A program made the position numbers and the translations under genes. From Blastococcus sp. HT6-4 (GTDB lineage: Bacteria > Actinomycetota > Actinomycetes > Mycobacteriales > Geodermatophilaceae): 64,000 bases of DNA. Shown piece after piece: positions 1 to 8,609 of the stretch. Under the pieces are notes generated by a model, which was not told where the DNA came from, did no database searches, and saw nothing but the letters and a program-made list of their open reading frames with translations. The DNA lies in assembly GCF_039679125.1 (NCBI RefSeq), contig NZ_CP155551.1, positions 992,001-1,056,000 on the forward strand, written 5' to 3'. Each line of letters begins with the position of its first letter. The first letter of the stretch is position 1.

Positions 1-1027
1 CGAGCGCGCAGTGGCTGGCGTTGAGCAGTCTGGTCTTCATCAGCTCGTAGCTGCCGACGTCGGGCACGAATCGCACGCCCACCGCGTCCAGCGGGGGCCG
101 CCCGTGGGAGAACGTGTCCTCGATCACCCACTGCGAGAACGGCTCGGTGATGACCGGCCACCGGTCGTCCACGCCGTAGCGCTGCGCGACCGCGGCCCGC
201 TCCTCGGGTGAGGTGTGCGGGGTGATCCGGTCCACCATGCTGCTCGGGAAGGCCACCCGGTCGGCGATCCACTGTGCGAGCACCTCGTCGCGCAGCCCGG
301 CGAAGCCGACGATCGCGGCCCGGGCGGTGTCACCGTTGCGGTGCATGTTGTCGCAGGAGACGACGGAGAAGGGTGGCATCCCGGCCCGCCGGCGGCGGTC
401 GAGCGCTTCCACGATGAAACCGAACACGGTGCTGGGTCGGGAGGGTTCGTGCACGTCCTGACGGATCTCGGCGTCGTCGGCGTCGAACAGACCGGTGCGC
501 GGATCGATGCGATAGCCGCTGTCGGTGATGGTCAGCGACACCATGCGCGTGCGCTCGTCGGTGAGCAGGTCGAGGACGGCGGTCGGGTCGTCGGGCGCGA
601 AGTGGTAGCCGACCATGACGCCGACAACCCGGGCGCGCTCGCCGTCGGGGCTGCGCTCGACGACCGTGTACAGGTGGTCCTGCGGTGCGAGGGCGTCCTT
701 CATCGTGCGGCTGTGCAGGCCGACGCCCACCACGCCCCAGTCGTCGCTGATCCGGCGCTCTGCGAGCTCGTCGAAATAGAGCAGCTGGTGCGCGCGGTGG
801 AATCCGCCGACGCTGAAGTGGACGACGGCCGGGGTGAGGGCCGAACGGTCGTACGTGGGCACGCTCAGCTGCGCACCGTGCAGGCACAGCGTCTCGTCGG
901 TGAGCGGATGGATCCGCGCGGCCGCCGCTACGTTCTGGGTCACCGTCTGGGTCGGCGTCGCGCTCGGCCGGACGGTCGCGTCGCTCGCGGTGGCCGCCCG
1001 CAGGGGCAGGAGCTCGGCCTGTGACAT
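1..1027 (-). CDS. Mannitol dehydrogenase family protein, C-terminus outside window
   Basis: This is a NAD-dependent long-chain polyol dehydrogenase (mannitol 2-dehydrogenase / fructuronate reductase family), cut by the left edge of the window. The ATG at 1027 follows a strong AAGGAGGG site. The N-terminal Rossmann part contains VHFSVGGFHRAH, then the family blocks SLTITDSGY, SCDNMHRNG and SSMVDRITP, and the open frame reaches the catalytic K-T-R-L-L-N-A-S-H motif at the edge. Compared with its paralogue at 4265-5779 it has about 35 extra N-terminal residues, rich in Ala and Thr. Its polyol substrate cannot be told from sequence. It is divergent from the M23 peptidase gene. Confidence 0.9.
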   Translation of the reverse strand, partial: MSQAELLPLRAATASDATVRPSATPTQTVTQNVAAAARIHPLTDETLCLHGAQLSVPTYDRSALTPAVVHFSVGGFHRAHQLLYFDELAERRISDDWGVVGVGLHSRTMKDALAPQDHLYTVVERSPDGERARVVGVMVGYHFAPDDPTAVLDLLTDERTRMVSLTITDSGYRIDPRTGLFDADDAEIRQDVHEPSRPSTVFGFIVEALDRRRRAGMPPFSVVSCDNMHRNGDTARAAIVGFAGLRDEVLAQWIADRVAFPSSMVDRITPHTSPEERAAVAQRYGVDDRWPVITEPFSQWVIEDTFSHGRPPLDAVGVRFVPDVGSYELMKTRLLNASHCAL

Positions 1028-1299
1028 CGCGTCCCTCCTTCTCTGTCCTGAGCGCGGCGGCACCGACCGGGACCGTTCCGGGTCCCCGGAGGTCGGCAGT
1101 ACACGGGTGTGACCGGGTGTCGCGCAACAAGGTCCGGCGCCGCATCGCGGACGCGGAGGCACCGGACCGGCGCGGAGTGTTTCACGCCGGAGGGTGGGAA
1201 TGCCCGGCACGGCCGGGCTCAAACGCCCTGCGACCTCCGCTGGTGCGTGTCCATGATCACCGATGCTGCCGGGGCTGGTGCACCGGGTCGAGTCCCACC

Positions 1300-1410
1300 G
1301 ATGTCAGTAACTTCTGTGACTGGCGTGGTCGGTGATGTGTTCCACTCGGCGTGTCTCGAGGGACGCGCCGAACGCCCGGTCACGGACGAGTCACGCAGTG
1401 TTTCGATTGG
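1300..1410 (+). promoter_or_regulatory. Candidate promoter/operator with direct repeats before M23 gene
   Basis: GTCACG occurs at 1379-1384 and again at 1390-1395, an 11-base (one helical turn) period, followed by GTGTTT. A second pair, GTCACA and GTTACT with a 9-base period, lies on the minus strand at 1306-1320. The other M23 gene in this window has the same arrangement upstream. Repeats of this kind resemble sites of MtrA, which controls peptidoglycan hydrolases in actinobacteria; that assignment is inference. The remaining 1028-1456 interval shows nothing else I recognise, and no c-di-AMP (ydaO-type) riboswitch could be made out. Confidence 0.4.
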
Positions 1411-1456
1411 TCCGGCCCCGACCGGCCGGAGCCACGGACGCGAGACGGACAGGTGC

Positions 1457-2254
1457 ATGGACGCAGGGATCGGCCCGGAGGCCCGCACGGAACTCCTCGG
1501 TGCGGTGGGCCCTCGTCCCGGCCGGTCCCGGTCCCGGCGGGCCGGGCACCGCCCGTCGCGGGCCCATGTGCGCCGTAGCCCGGCCCTGCTGCTCGCGGCG
1601 GTCATCCTCGGCGGCGTGGCCGCCGCCGGTGTCAGCCTGCACAGCGCGCCGGTCGCCGCTGCGGACGCGACGACGGTGCTGGCGGCCCAGGACGTGCTCC
1701 TCACCGAGGAGGAGGGCGTCGAGATGCTGCCGCAGGCGTCGATCTCCGTCGCGGAGGCGCAGGCCCGCCTGCAGGAGGTGGCCGCGTCGCGCGCGGCCCG
1801 CGCCGAGCGGGAGGCCGCTGCGGCGGCCGCGGCCGCCGCAGCTGCCGAGGCTGCCCGCCCGAAGGCCGTGCTGCCTGTCGCCGGCGCCCGCCTCACCAGC
1901 GGCTTCGGCAGCCGGTGGGGCACGTTCCACTACGGCATCGACCTCGCCGCGCCCATGCGCACGCCGGAGTACGCCGCGATGGACGGGGTGGTGCTGCGGG
2001 CCGGGGCGGCCAGCGGCTTCGGCCTGGTGGTCTACCTCCTCCACGAGAACGGCGACGTCACCGTCTACGGCCACATGGACAAGATCCTGGTGACGCCGGG
2101 GCAGTACGTGGAGGCGGGGGAGACGATCGCCCTGCTCGGCAACCGCGGGCAGTCCACCGGCCCGCACCTGCACTTCGAGGTGCACCAGGGTGGGCTCGAC
2201 GGCAAGCGGGTCGACCCGATCCCGTGGCTGAGGGCGCGCGGCGTCAAGATCTGA
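1457..2254 (+). CDS. M23 family peptidoglycan endopeptidase (LytM domain)
   Basis: A secreted or membrane-anchored zinc metallopeptidase that would cut peptide cross-links of peptidoglycan. I start it at the ATG at 1457, giving 265 residues; longer in-frame starts read through the promoter. A single hydrophobic segment (about residues 40-60) is followed by a charged Ala/Glu helical stretch and then the C-terminal M23 domain. Zinc and catalytic motifs are intact: H-Y-G-I-D and GPHLHFEVH. The last 130 residues are nearly identical to those of the second M23 protein at 48367-49923, while the N-terminal halves differ. No partner gene is adjacent. Confidence 0.88.
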   Translation: MDAGIGPEARTELLGAVGPRPGRSRSRRAGHRPSRAHVRRSPALLLAAVILGGVAAAGVSLHSAPVAAADATTVLAAQDVLLTEEEGVEMLPQASISVAEAQARLQEVAASRAARAEREAAAAAAAAAAAEAARPKAVLPVAGARLTSGFGSRWGTFHYGIDLAAPMRTPEYAAMDGVVLRAGAASGFGLVVYLLHENGDVTVYGHMDKILVTPGQYVEAGETIALLGNRGQSTGPHLHFEVHQGGLDGKRVDPIPWLRARGVKI

Positions 2255-2278
2255 CGCCGCGCGCCGGGATGATCCCGG

Positions 2279-2774
2279 TTGCACCGCCCCGGGCAGGACG
2301 CCGCCCGTCGGCTGCTGCGTGCGCGCGACGCCATGGGTCGCCGTTACGCCGAACCGCTCGACGTGCCGACGCTCGCGCGGATCGCGCTGGTCTCCGAGGT
2401 ACCTTCATCCGCACCTTCCGCGCCACCTTCGGCGAGACGCCGACGCGGTACCTCTAGCGGCGCCGGGTCGAGCGGGCCATGTTCCCTGCTTCGCACTGGG
2501 GATCGCAGCGAGACCGACATCCGCATGGCCGTCGGGTCTGCGGGCCTGGGCGCCTTCAGCCGGGTCTTCCGCGACATCGTGGGGGAGTCGCCGAGTGCCT
2601 ACCGGCGGTCAAGCTGTTCTTCGCCTGCGACGACGCCGCCGCCACCCACGCCGAGCCGGAGGCCACGGGGTGGACCCCACCGAGGACCCGACCGGACAGT
2701 CGTACGGCACCGACTTCGGCCTGCACGACCCGTTCGGCAACCACGTCCGCGTCGCCCAGCTAGAGGAGGCCTGA
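2279..2774 (+). pseudogene. Decayed AraC-type regulator fused to remnants of a VOC (glyoxalase-fold) protein
   Basis: Three reading frames each hold part of an AraC/XylS DNA-binding domain: ARRLLRARDAMGRRY, then FIRTFRATFGETPTRYL, then GLGAFSRVFRDIVGESPSAY. After another frame change comes the end of a VOC-family protein (FGLHDPFGNHVRVAQLEEA, stop at 2772-2774). In living relatives an AraC regulator and a VOC gene often sit side by side, so this looks like one neighbourhood collapsed by frameshifts and deletion. It lies just outside the left end of the tRNA-bounded island. No intact product is possible. Confidence 0.7.
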
Positions 2775-2869
2775 TCCCCCGGCTCGCCACCCCACCCCCC
2801 TCCGCTGGTCGGTTCGTCTCGGGTTGTACAGTTGCCCCCGGCTCGGACACACCAGACCGGGCCGGGTTC

Positions 2870-2942
2870 GGGGCTGTGGCGCAGCTGGTAGCGCACCACA
2901 CTGGCAGTGTGGGGGTCAGGGGTTCGAGTCCCCTCAGCTCCA
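2870..2942 (+). tRNA. tRNA-Ala (anticodon GGC)
   Basis: A complete 73-nt cloverleaf. The acceptor GGGGCTG pairs with CAGCTCC, the D arm is GCGC...GCGC, the anticodon stem CCACA/TGTGG encloses loop CTGGCAG (anticodon GGC, reading GCC), and the T arm is AGGGG-TTCGAGT-CCCCT. CCA is not fully encoded after the discriminator A. The 3' half is the left attachment sequence of an inserted island. Confidence 0.95.
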
Positions 2943-2945
2943 CCC
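2901..2945 (+). repeat. Left attachment repeat (attL), 3' half of tRNA-Ala
   Basis: From the anticodon loop to just past the tRNA 3' end, this 45-base stretch matches 15306-15350 at 42 positions, the first 28 without a break. Tyrosine integrases commonly recombine in exactly this part of a tRNA gene. Confidence 0.85.
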
Positions 2946-2948
2946 TTC

Positions 2949-2980
2949 GGACCAGGGCTTTCATCAGAAGGCCCTGGTCC
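2949..2980. terminator. Perfect 10-bp hairpin directly after tRNA-Ala
   Basis: GGACCAGGGC and GCCCTGGTCC flank a 12-base loop, 6 bases after the tRNA. It could terminate the tRNA transcript, and on the other strand that of the integrase remnant. The trailing T run is weak (GATCTCGTTT). Confidence 0.6.
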
Positions 2981-2983
2981 GAT

Positions 2984-3560
2984 CTCGTTTCTGGTTGCGG
3001 TTGCCTGCCCTTGCCTGTCAGGCAGCATCGCGCCCATGGGGTCGACAGCCTCACGGGCGAGGGCTGGCATGACGGGGCTGTAGATGTCCATGGTTGTGCG
3101 CATCTGGCTGTGGCCGAGCAGCTCCATGACGACCCTCGGGTGCACGTTCTCGCTCAGCAGGAGAGTGGCGGCGGTGTGCCGGCGGTCGTGCAGCCGGCCA
3201 CTCGGAGTCGGCGAGCATCTGCTCGCCGAGCTGCGCGGCCTTGGGCTCGTGCAGCGCGGCGGCCGGCGACAGGGGCAGTGCCAGCGTGCGGTGGCTGTGG
3301 CGGGTCTTGGACTCCTCATAGACGAGCCCGCGGCCGCGGACGCGGTGGATGCTGCGCCGCACGGTGAGGGCGCCGGTGAGCAGGTCGACGTCCTTCCACT
3401 GCAGCGTGAGCGCCTCGGATTGGCGCAGACCGAGTGATCGCGACGGTCCACCGGGCGGAGCTGCGGACGCCGGCGGTCGCAGCGAGGACGGCGCGGGCCT
3501 CGTCCAGGTTCAGTGCGATGGCGATGTCGCTCTGCCGTTGGGCGGGCTGTCCATGCACCG
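2984..3560 (-). pseudogene. Tyrosine recombinase (phage-type integrase) remnant
   Basis: Pieces of an integrase C-terminal catalytic domain occur in three minus-strand frames. Starting from about 3530 one reads LNLDEARAVLAAT, then a segment encoding the usual RQSEAL-type motif in shifted form, then GLVYEESKTRHSHRTLALPL, and finally LHDRRHTAATLLLSENVHP with LLGHSQMRTTMDIYS. The H-x-x-R-H (DRRHTAA) box, LLGHS and catalytic-Tyr (DIYS) motifs are still visible. The N-terminal arm and core-binding domains are missing. No native stop precedes the tRNA, so the gene end has also eroded. It was presumably the enzyme that inserted the island. Confidence 0.8.
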
Positions 3561-3561
3561 C

Positions 3562-3678
3562 GAGCCGCGCCGCCGGATCGACGTCGACTGGCTCAGGACA
3601 CAGACCGCGAAGATCCCATACAGTTCTGTGGACTCCGGTGACCTGGTTCGTCAGATGCGCGACGACGATCGGTACTGA
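3562..3678 (+). pseudogene. C-terminal remnant of a VapB-type antitoxin
   Basis: About 35 residues ending in DSGDLVRQMRDDDRY stop with a TGA that overlaps the ATG of the VapC remnant (TGATG). Such overlap and the short acidic tail are typical of an antitoxin placed directly before its PIN toxin. The N-terminal DNA-binding part is absent; the frame runs upstream into the antisense of the integrase. The identity rests mostly on position. Confidence 0.45.
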
Positions 3679-4107
3679 TGCTCTACCTGGACACCAGCCT
3701 GCTCGTTGCGTTTATCACCACGGAGGAGCGGCCGGGTCGTGCGCACGACTGGCTCGCGGGAGTCGACGACGACCTCGTGACCTCGGGTGGACCAGGGTCG
3801 GGGTGGCGTCCGCGCTGTCGATCAAGCAGCGCCAGAAGTTCTCGACGCCGGCGGGCGGGCGGAGGCCCAGTACGCCTTCGCGGTAATCGCCGACCAAGGG
3901 CTCGACCTCCTGTCGGTCGAGACTCTCGACTTCCGACGAGCCGCCGACTACGTCCGGCCGCCCGGGCGCAACCTGCGCGGCGCCGACGCGGTGCACATCG
4001 CGGTCGCTGGCCGGCTCGGTGTCACCGTGCACTCGCTCGACGATGCTCAGGTGGAGGCCGCCCGAGAGCTCGGCGTGGACGCCGTTGTGACGGTGCCGAA
4101 GGAGTAG
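3678..4107 (+). pseudogene. VapC-like PIN-domain toxin, two frameshifts
   Basis: The product would have been a PIN-domain ribonuclease. The first frame gives MLYLDTSLLVAFITTEE with the first catalytic Asp, the second frame gives RVGVASALSIKQRQK, and the third gives DAGGRAEAQYAFAVIADQG onwards through LRGADAVHIAVAGRLGV and a stop at 4107. Order and spacing match a full PIN domain of about 140 residues, so at least two indels have killed it. Codon usage still looks like that of its neighbours, so decay appears recent. Confidence 0.75.
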
Positions 4108-4264
4108 TCGTTGGTCGTGCGGATGATCGAGGCGGCGACTGAGGACGCTGGGCGGCACGGTCATCGTCGGCGCCGGGGGCCCTTCTCCGGACCGGTGCGG
4201 CAGGGCCGGCTCGCCGCCGGGTCAAGCCGTGAAGACCTCGCCCAGCGGGCCGGCGTGCGGCTGC

Positions 4265-5779
4265 TCAGCCTGCGCCGGCGGGCGCATCGACGAGAGTGGC
4301 GAGGGTGGCCCGTGCGCCGCGTGCACGAAGGACCGCGAGGGCCTGTCGGTAGGGCGCCACGAAGCGCTCGTCGTCCACCAGGTCACCGAAAATGCTGCGG
4401 TCAGCGATGAAGGTGAGTGGGTCTTCGTCGAGTCGGCCGGCGTTGGCGCGGACGCGGTCGGCCTGCCGGTCGACGAGAGTGATGGGACGCGCGTGATCAT
4501 CCCATCCCTCGGCGAACCGGGCCCAGCTGGCGACGACGGCCGCGGCCCGGTGTACCTCGCCGCCCGTGGCGAGGTTGTCGCGGATCACCGGCAGCACGTA
4601 CTTGGGGATCAACGCCGAGGTCTGGCTGCACAGCCGGGTTACCGTGTCCGCGACGGCGGCGCTGGTCAAGCGGCCCAGCAGGGTCCGCTTGTAGTGCTCG
4701 AGGTTCACGCCAGGTACGTCGGGGAGGGTGGGGGTGACCTCCCGGTCCATATAGTCCTGCAAGAACCGGGACCACAGCGGATCCCGGCAGGCGTCGTGCA
4801 CGAAACGGTATCCGGCCAGGTGTGCGAAGTAGGCCAGCGCCTGGTGGCTGCCGTTGAGCAACCGCAGCTTCATGAGCTCATGAGGCGCGACGTCCTCGAC
4901 CAGCTGGACCCCGGCGTCCTCCCACGCCGGGCGGCCGGTGGGGAACATGTCCTCGATCACCCACTGGGCGAAGGGCTCGCACACCACCGGCCACGCATCG
5001 GCGATGCCGAACTGATCGCGCACCCATGCCACGTCGTCGGGTGTGATGAGGGGCGTGATCCGGTCCACCATGCTGTTGGGGAAGGACACCTCGCGTTGCA
5101 CCCAGGCACCCAGCTCCGGGTCTCGCAGGGTGGCGAAGCCGGTGAACGCCCGCCGGGCGACGTCGCCGTTTTTCTGCAGGTTGTCGCAGGAGAGGACGGT
5201 GAACGGCGCGAGTCCGCGGTGCCGGCGGCGAGCGAGGGCCTCGGTGACCAGACCGAAGGTGGTGCGGAGAACTGCGTCGGGGCGCAGGTCGGCCCGGATG
5301 TCGGGGCTGCTGTCGTCGAAGGCGCCGGTCACCGGGTCGGAGTTGTAGCCGCGTTCCGTGATCGTCAGGGACACGATCCGGGTCTCGGGGTTCGTCATCT
5401 TCTCGACCACGGCCTCGGGGTCGTCGGGCGCCAACAGATACTCGACGAGGGAACCGACGACTCGCGGTTCGAGCGACCCGTCCGGGTGCTTCACCACGAG
5501 GGTGTACAGCCCGTCCTGAGCGCTCAAGACCTCCTGCATGCGCCGATCCGAGGGCAGAACGCCAACTCCGCAGATGCCCCAGTCGAGGGCCTTGCCGGCG
5601 TTCATTAGCCGGTCCGCGTACATGGCTTGGTGCGCGCGGTGAAATCCACCGACGCCGATGTGCACCATGCCGGTGCGCACCCGGCGCCGGTCGTAGGACG
5701 GAATCGCGACTGTCGGCGTCAAAAACCCGAGCGTGCTGGCGTTGAGGGGCATCGAAGTGAGCCCAGGACCGTGGGACAC
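4265..5779 (-). CDS. Mannitol dehydrogenase family protein (long-chain polyol dehydrogenase)
   Basis: 504 residues, the normal family length. It would interconvert a polyol or hexonate and the matching keto-sugar with NAD(P). The Rossmann start MVHIGVGGFHRAH is followed by SLTITERGY, SCDNLQKNG and SMVDRITP, and the catalytic K304-x4-N309-x2-H312 motif (KLRLLNGSH) is intact. The start is uncertain: GTG at 5779 or ATG at 5752, neither with a clear Shine-Dalgarno site. It is inside the tRNA-Ala island and is paralogous to the gene at the left edge of the window. An aldo/keto reductase gene follows on the same strand 89 bases upstream. Confidence 0.9.
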   Translation of the reverse strand: MSHGPGLTSMPLNASTLGFLTPTVAIPSYDRRRVRTGMVHIGVGGFHRAHQAMYADRLMNAGKALDWGICGVGVLPSDRRMQEVLSAQDGLYTLVVKHPDGSLEPRVVGSLVEYLLAPDDPEAVVEKMTNPETRIVSLTITERGYNSDPVTGAFDDSSPDIRADLRPDAVLRTTFGLVTEALARRRHRGLAPFTVLSCDNLQKNGDVARRAFTGFATLRDPELGAWVQREVSFPNSMVDRITPLITPDDVAWVRDQFGIADAWPVVCEPFAQWVIEDMFPTGRPAWEDAGVQLVEDVAPHELMKLRLLNGSHQALAYFAHLAGYRFVHDACRDPLWSRFLQDYMDREVTPTLPDVPGVNLEHYKRTLLGRLTSAAVADTVTRLCSQTSALIPKYVLPVIRDNLATGGEVHRAAAVVASWARFAEGWDDHARPITLVDRQADRVRANAGRLDEDPLTFIADRSIFGDLVDDERFVAPYRQALAVLRARGARATLATLVDAPAGAG

Positions 5780-5868
5780 GCATCTACCCTAACGTCAGGT
5801 GAGAGTGGCCGTCGTGCCCCCTCACCGGAGCTGTCGGCGGGCAGGGCCCGCCGGCTCCGTCGCGATCG

Positions 5869-6882
5869 TCAGGCCGCCGCGTCCCTAGCCGCCTTGTCCG
5901 CGGGCAGGAAGACGGTCTTGGGGTCACGTTCGACGACGTCGCCGAGCACCTCGTCGACGCGGGTCATGACGTCGGCATCGAGTCGGATCCCGGCCGCCTT
6001 GACGTTGTCGTGGACCTGCTGGGGCCGGCTGGCGCCGATGATCGCCGCGGCGACGTTCGGGTTCTGCAACACCCAGGCCAGCGCCAGCTGCGCCATTGTC
6101 AGGCCGAGATCATCGGCGATGGGACGCAGCCGCTGCACGCGGACGAGGACGTCGTCGGCGAGGAACCCCTCCACCTGGAAGCCGACTCCGGTGTGGCTGG
6201 CCCGGCTGCCCTCCGGCGGCTGCTCTCCGGGCCGGTACTTGCCGGTGAGCACTCCTTGCGCCAGCGGTGACCAGACGATCTGGGACAACCCCTCTTCCTG
6301 GCAGGTCGGGACGACGTCGGCCTCGATGACTCGCCACAGCATCGAGTACTGCGGCTGGTTGCTGACCAGTTGCACCCTCAGCTCTCGGGCCAGGGAGGCC
6401 GCGGCGGCGATTTGATCGGCCTGCCACTCCGAGACGCCGAGGTAGAGCACCTTGCCGGCCCGGACGAGGTCGGCGAAGGCGGTCATCGTCTCCTCCAACG
6501 GGACCGTGGGGTCGTATCGGTGCGCCTGGTACAGGTCGATGTAGTCGGTGTCGAGTCGCCGGAGTGACGCGTGGCAGCTCTCGATGACGTGCTTGCGGGA
6601 CAACCCACGGTCGTTGGGGCCGGGCCCCGTCGGCCAGTACACCTTCGTGGCGATCTCCAGACCTTCACGGCGCTGGCCGGCAAGCGCGCGGCCGAGCACG
6701 GACTCGGCGGCCGTGCCGGCATACACGTCGGCCGTGTCGAACGTCGTGATCCCGACGTCGAGCGCCGCCTGCACGCAGGCCACAGCGGCGTCCTCCTCGA
6801 CCTGGCTGCCGTGAGTCAGCCAGTTGCCGAAGGCGATCTGCGAGACATTCAGGCCCGACCGGCCCAGTCGACGAAACTCCAC
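5869..6882 (-). CDS. Aldo/keto reductase (K+ channel beta-subunit-like)
   Basis: 337 residues with an NADPH-binding TIM barrel that would reduce an aldehyde or ketose. The catalytic tetrad is complete: D49 and Y54 (FDTADVY), K80 (IATKVY) and H121 (LYQAHRYD). The C-terminal cofactor motif is IIGASRPQQVHDN. Sequence style fits the Kv-beta/YghZ branch. It lies in the island between the polyol dehydrogenase and a divergent glycosyltransferase, so a role in polyol or sugar turnover is plausible but not shown. Confidence 0.9.
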   Translation of the reverse strand: MEFRRLGRSGLNVSQIAFGNWLTHGSQVEEDAAVACVQAALDVGITTFDTADVYAGTAAESVLGRALAGQRREGLEIATKVYWPTGPGPNDRGLSRKHVIESCHASLRRLDTDYIDLYQAHRYDPTVPLEETMTAFADLVRAGKVLYLGVSEWQADQIAAAASLARELRVQLVSNQPQYSMLWRVIEADVVPTCQEEGLSQIVWSPLAQGVLTGKYRPGEQPPEGSRASHTGVGFQVEGFLADDVLVRVQRLRPIADDLGLTMAQLALAWVLQNPNVAAAIIGASRPQQVHDNVKAAGIRLDADVMTRVDEVLGDVVERDPKTVFLPADKAARDAAA

Positions 6883-7037
6883 GCCGTCCGACCGTAGTCG
6901 CAGCTACGCAACCCGGCCCGCGGAGAGGGCGCTGACCACCCGCACGATCACCGGGCGGGTTCAGGGAGCGGATGCTATTGCGTGATCCATCTCTCCCGGC
7001 CATGGTGCGGCCAACGAGAGCAGAGAAGAGGTGGTCG

Positions 7038-8342
7038 ATGGCGACCGCAACCGACGGGGCGCCTGACGGCCTCGACCCCTCGGCAGTGGGGAACTCGTCT
7101 CTCACATCCGGATACGCAGCGAGGGCTCGCCGGCGGCTGTCCATCTGCCTCTACACACCGTCGGTCGATCCCTCCGGCATGGGCGCGCACATGCTCGACC
7201 TGGCTGCAGAGTTCCGGTCGACGTCCGACGTCTCAGTGCTCTGCTGGGGGACAGCGAGCGGGCGCCGGGTCCTCGACCGTGCTGAGGCGCTGGGGGTCGT
7301 CACCTGTGCTCTTCCGCCTCCGCGAGACCCCGGGTTCGGTCAGGTCATCGTCGACTTCCTCACCGCCCACCCGGCGGACGTGTTCCACATCCACGTCGGC
7401 AGTGGGCGGGAGAACTTCGATGGCGCCCGGGCGGCGCGTCGAGCCGGCGTGCCGGCCGTCGTGCAGACCGAGCACCAGCCGTGGCTACTGAACCCGCGGA
7501 AGCGGGCCGCGTTCTTCCGCGCCATCACCGAAGTGGACCGGCTCATCGCCGTCTCCGAGGGCGTGCGGCTCACGCATGAGCGCATCGGCGTGCCGGCCGA
7601 GCGGCTGGTGACCGTCCCGAACGGCATCGTTCCCCGAGGGCCGTCTCCCGGCCGGGCGGCCGCGCGGGAAGCGTTGGGTCTGCGCCCCGACCACATGGTG
7701 GTCATGAACGTTGGCCGGCTGTTCGTGCAGAAGGGGCAGCGCAACCTGGTCGCCGCGATGCCCGACCTTGCGGCACAGTTCCCGGACCTGGCCGTGGTCA
7801 TCGTCGGCGGCGGCTACCTGGCCGATGATCTGGCCCGCCAGGCGGCCGAGCTCGGCGTGGCCGACTTCCTCCACCTGCCGGGCCACCGGAACGATGCACG
7901 CATGCTCCTGGATGCCGCCGACGTGTTCGTCCTGCCATCCCGGCAGGAGGGCATGCCCCTGGCCGCGATTGAGGCAATGGACGCCGCGCTGCCCGTGGTC
8001 GCCACCGACGTCATCGGATCGGCAGAGGTGGTTACCTCCGGAGTCACGGGGACGCTCGTGCTGCCCGAGGACCCGCCCGCCCTCGCCAAGGCGGTGGCCG
8101 AGCTACTCGCCGACCCGGCCCTGCGACAGCGGTACGCGCTCGCCGGGCGCCGCCGGTACGTGGAACTGTTCACCGCGCGTCGGATGGCGCAGGACACCCT
8201 GCGCGTCTACGACGACGTCTTGACGTCGCGCCGAGCGCCGATCCGGAGTGTCTGCCATCGTGCCGAGGCGTCTGCCGAACCGTCCGCCCGGTCACTCGCT
8301 GTGCGCGGCGGAGAGGAACCCGCCTGCCTCACGCCAAAGTAG
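7038..8342 (+). CDS. Glycosyltransferase family 4
   Basis: A GT-B fold retaining glycosyltransferase of 434 residues from ATG 7038, which has a GAGG site 8 bases upstream; ATG codons at 6972 and 7002 are in frame but lack one. The N-terminal acceptor half has PSGMGAHMLDLA, and the C-terminal nucleotide-sugar half has NVGRLFVQKGQRNLV, VGGGYLADDLA and the E-x7-E-type block SRQEGMPLAAIEAM. The last 40 residues look disordered. It has no signal peptide or membrane segment. Acceptor and donor are unknown; it is the only sugar-transfer gene in the island. Confidence 0.88.
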   Translation: MATATDGAPDGLDPSAVGNSSLTSGYAARARRRLSICLYTPSVDPSGMGAHMLDLAAEFRSTSDVSVLCWGTASGRRVLDRAEALGVVTCALPPPRDPGFGQVIVDFLTAHPADVFHIHVGSGRENFDGARAARRAGVPAVVQTEHQPWLLNPRKRAAFFRAITEVDRLIAVSEGVRLTHERIGVPAERLVTVPNGIVPRGPSPGRAAAREALGLRPDHMVVMNVGRLFVQKGQRNLVAAMPDLAAQFPDLAVVIVGGGYLADDLARQAAELGVADFLHLPGHRNDARMLLDAADVFVLPSRQEGMPLAAIEAMDAALPVVATDVIGSAEVVTSGVTGTLVLPEDPPALAKAVAELLADPALRQRYALAGRRRYVELFTARRMAQDTLRVYDDVLTSRRAPIRSVCHRAEASAEPSARSLAVRGGEEPACLTPK

Positions 8343-8609
8343 GAGACCACCTACCCAGGGGCCATGAAGGATCGATGTGCTCGAAACCGCCAACAGCCCC
8401 GCCCACGGACCGCTGCGCTGACTACGCCCCGTCCGCATGATGGCCCCGACCATCGTGGCCCACGGACTCAGGACCGGAGGCCGCTCAGATCACGGCGTTC
8501 GGCGTCTCGTTGCTCACCGGTTCTTGCTGCGGGGCCCGTCGCCCCTCGTCTCCTGCACGGCCCTCGTTCGTCGGCACGACGAGTGGCGCCCCCGGCAGGT
8601 TTCGGTAGG
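8343..8609. other. Intergenic stretch, nothing recognised
   Basis: The space between the ends of two convergent island genes. I see no convincing coding frame, repeat or strong hairpin here. Confidence 0.5.

Noticed and set aside
1028-1456. c-di-AMP (ydaO-type) riboswitch before the M23 gene
   Set aside because: Such RNAs often precede actinobacterial wall hydrolases, but I could not match the conserved stems here or at 48093-48366.
2609-2990. Minus-strand frame containing GAEGTRTPDPHTASVV across the tRNA
   Set aside because: This is the well-known spurious translation of a tRNA antisense strand, not protein.
4108-4264. Short plus-strand frame after the VapC remnant
   Set aside because: No motif, no start site, and it overlaps the end of the polyol dehydrogenase in antisense.
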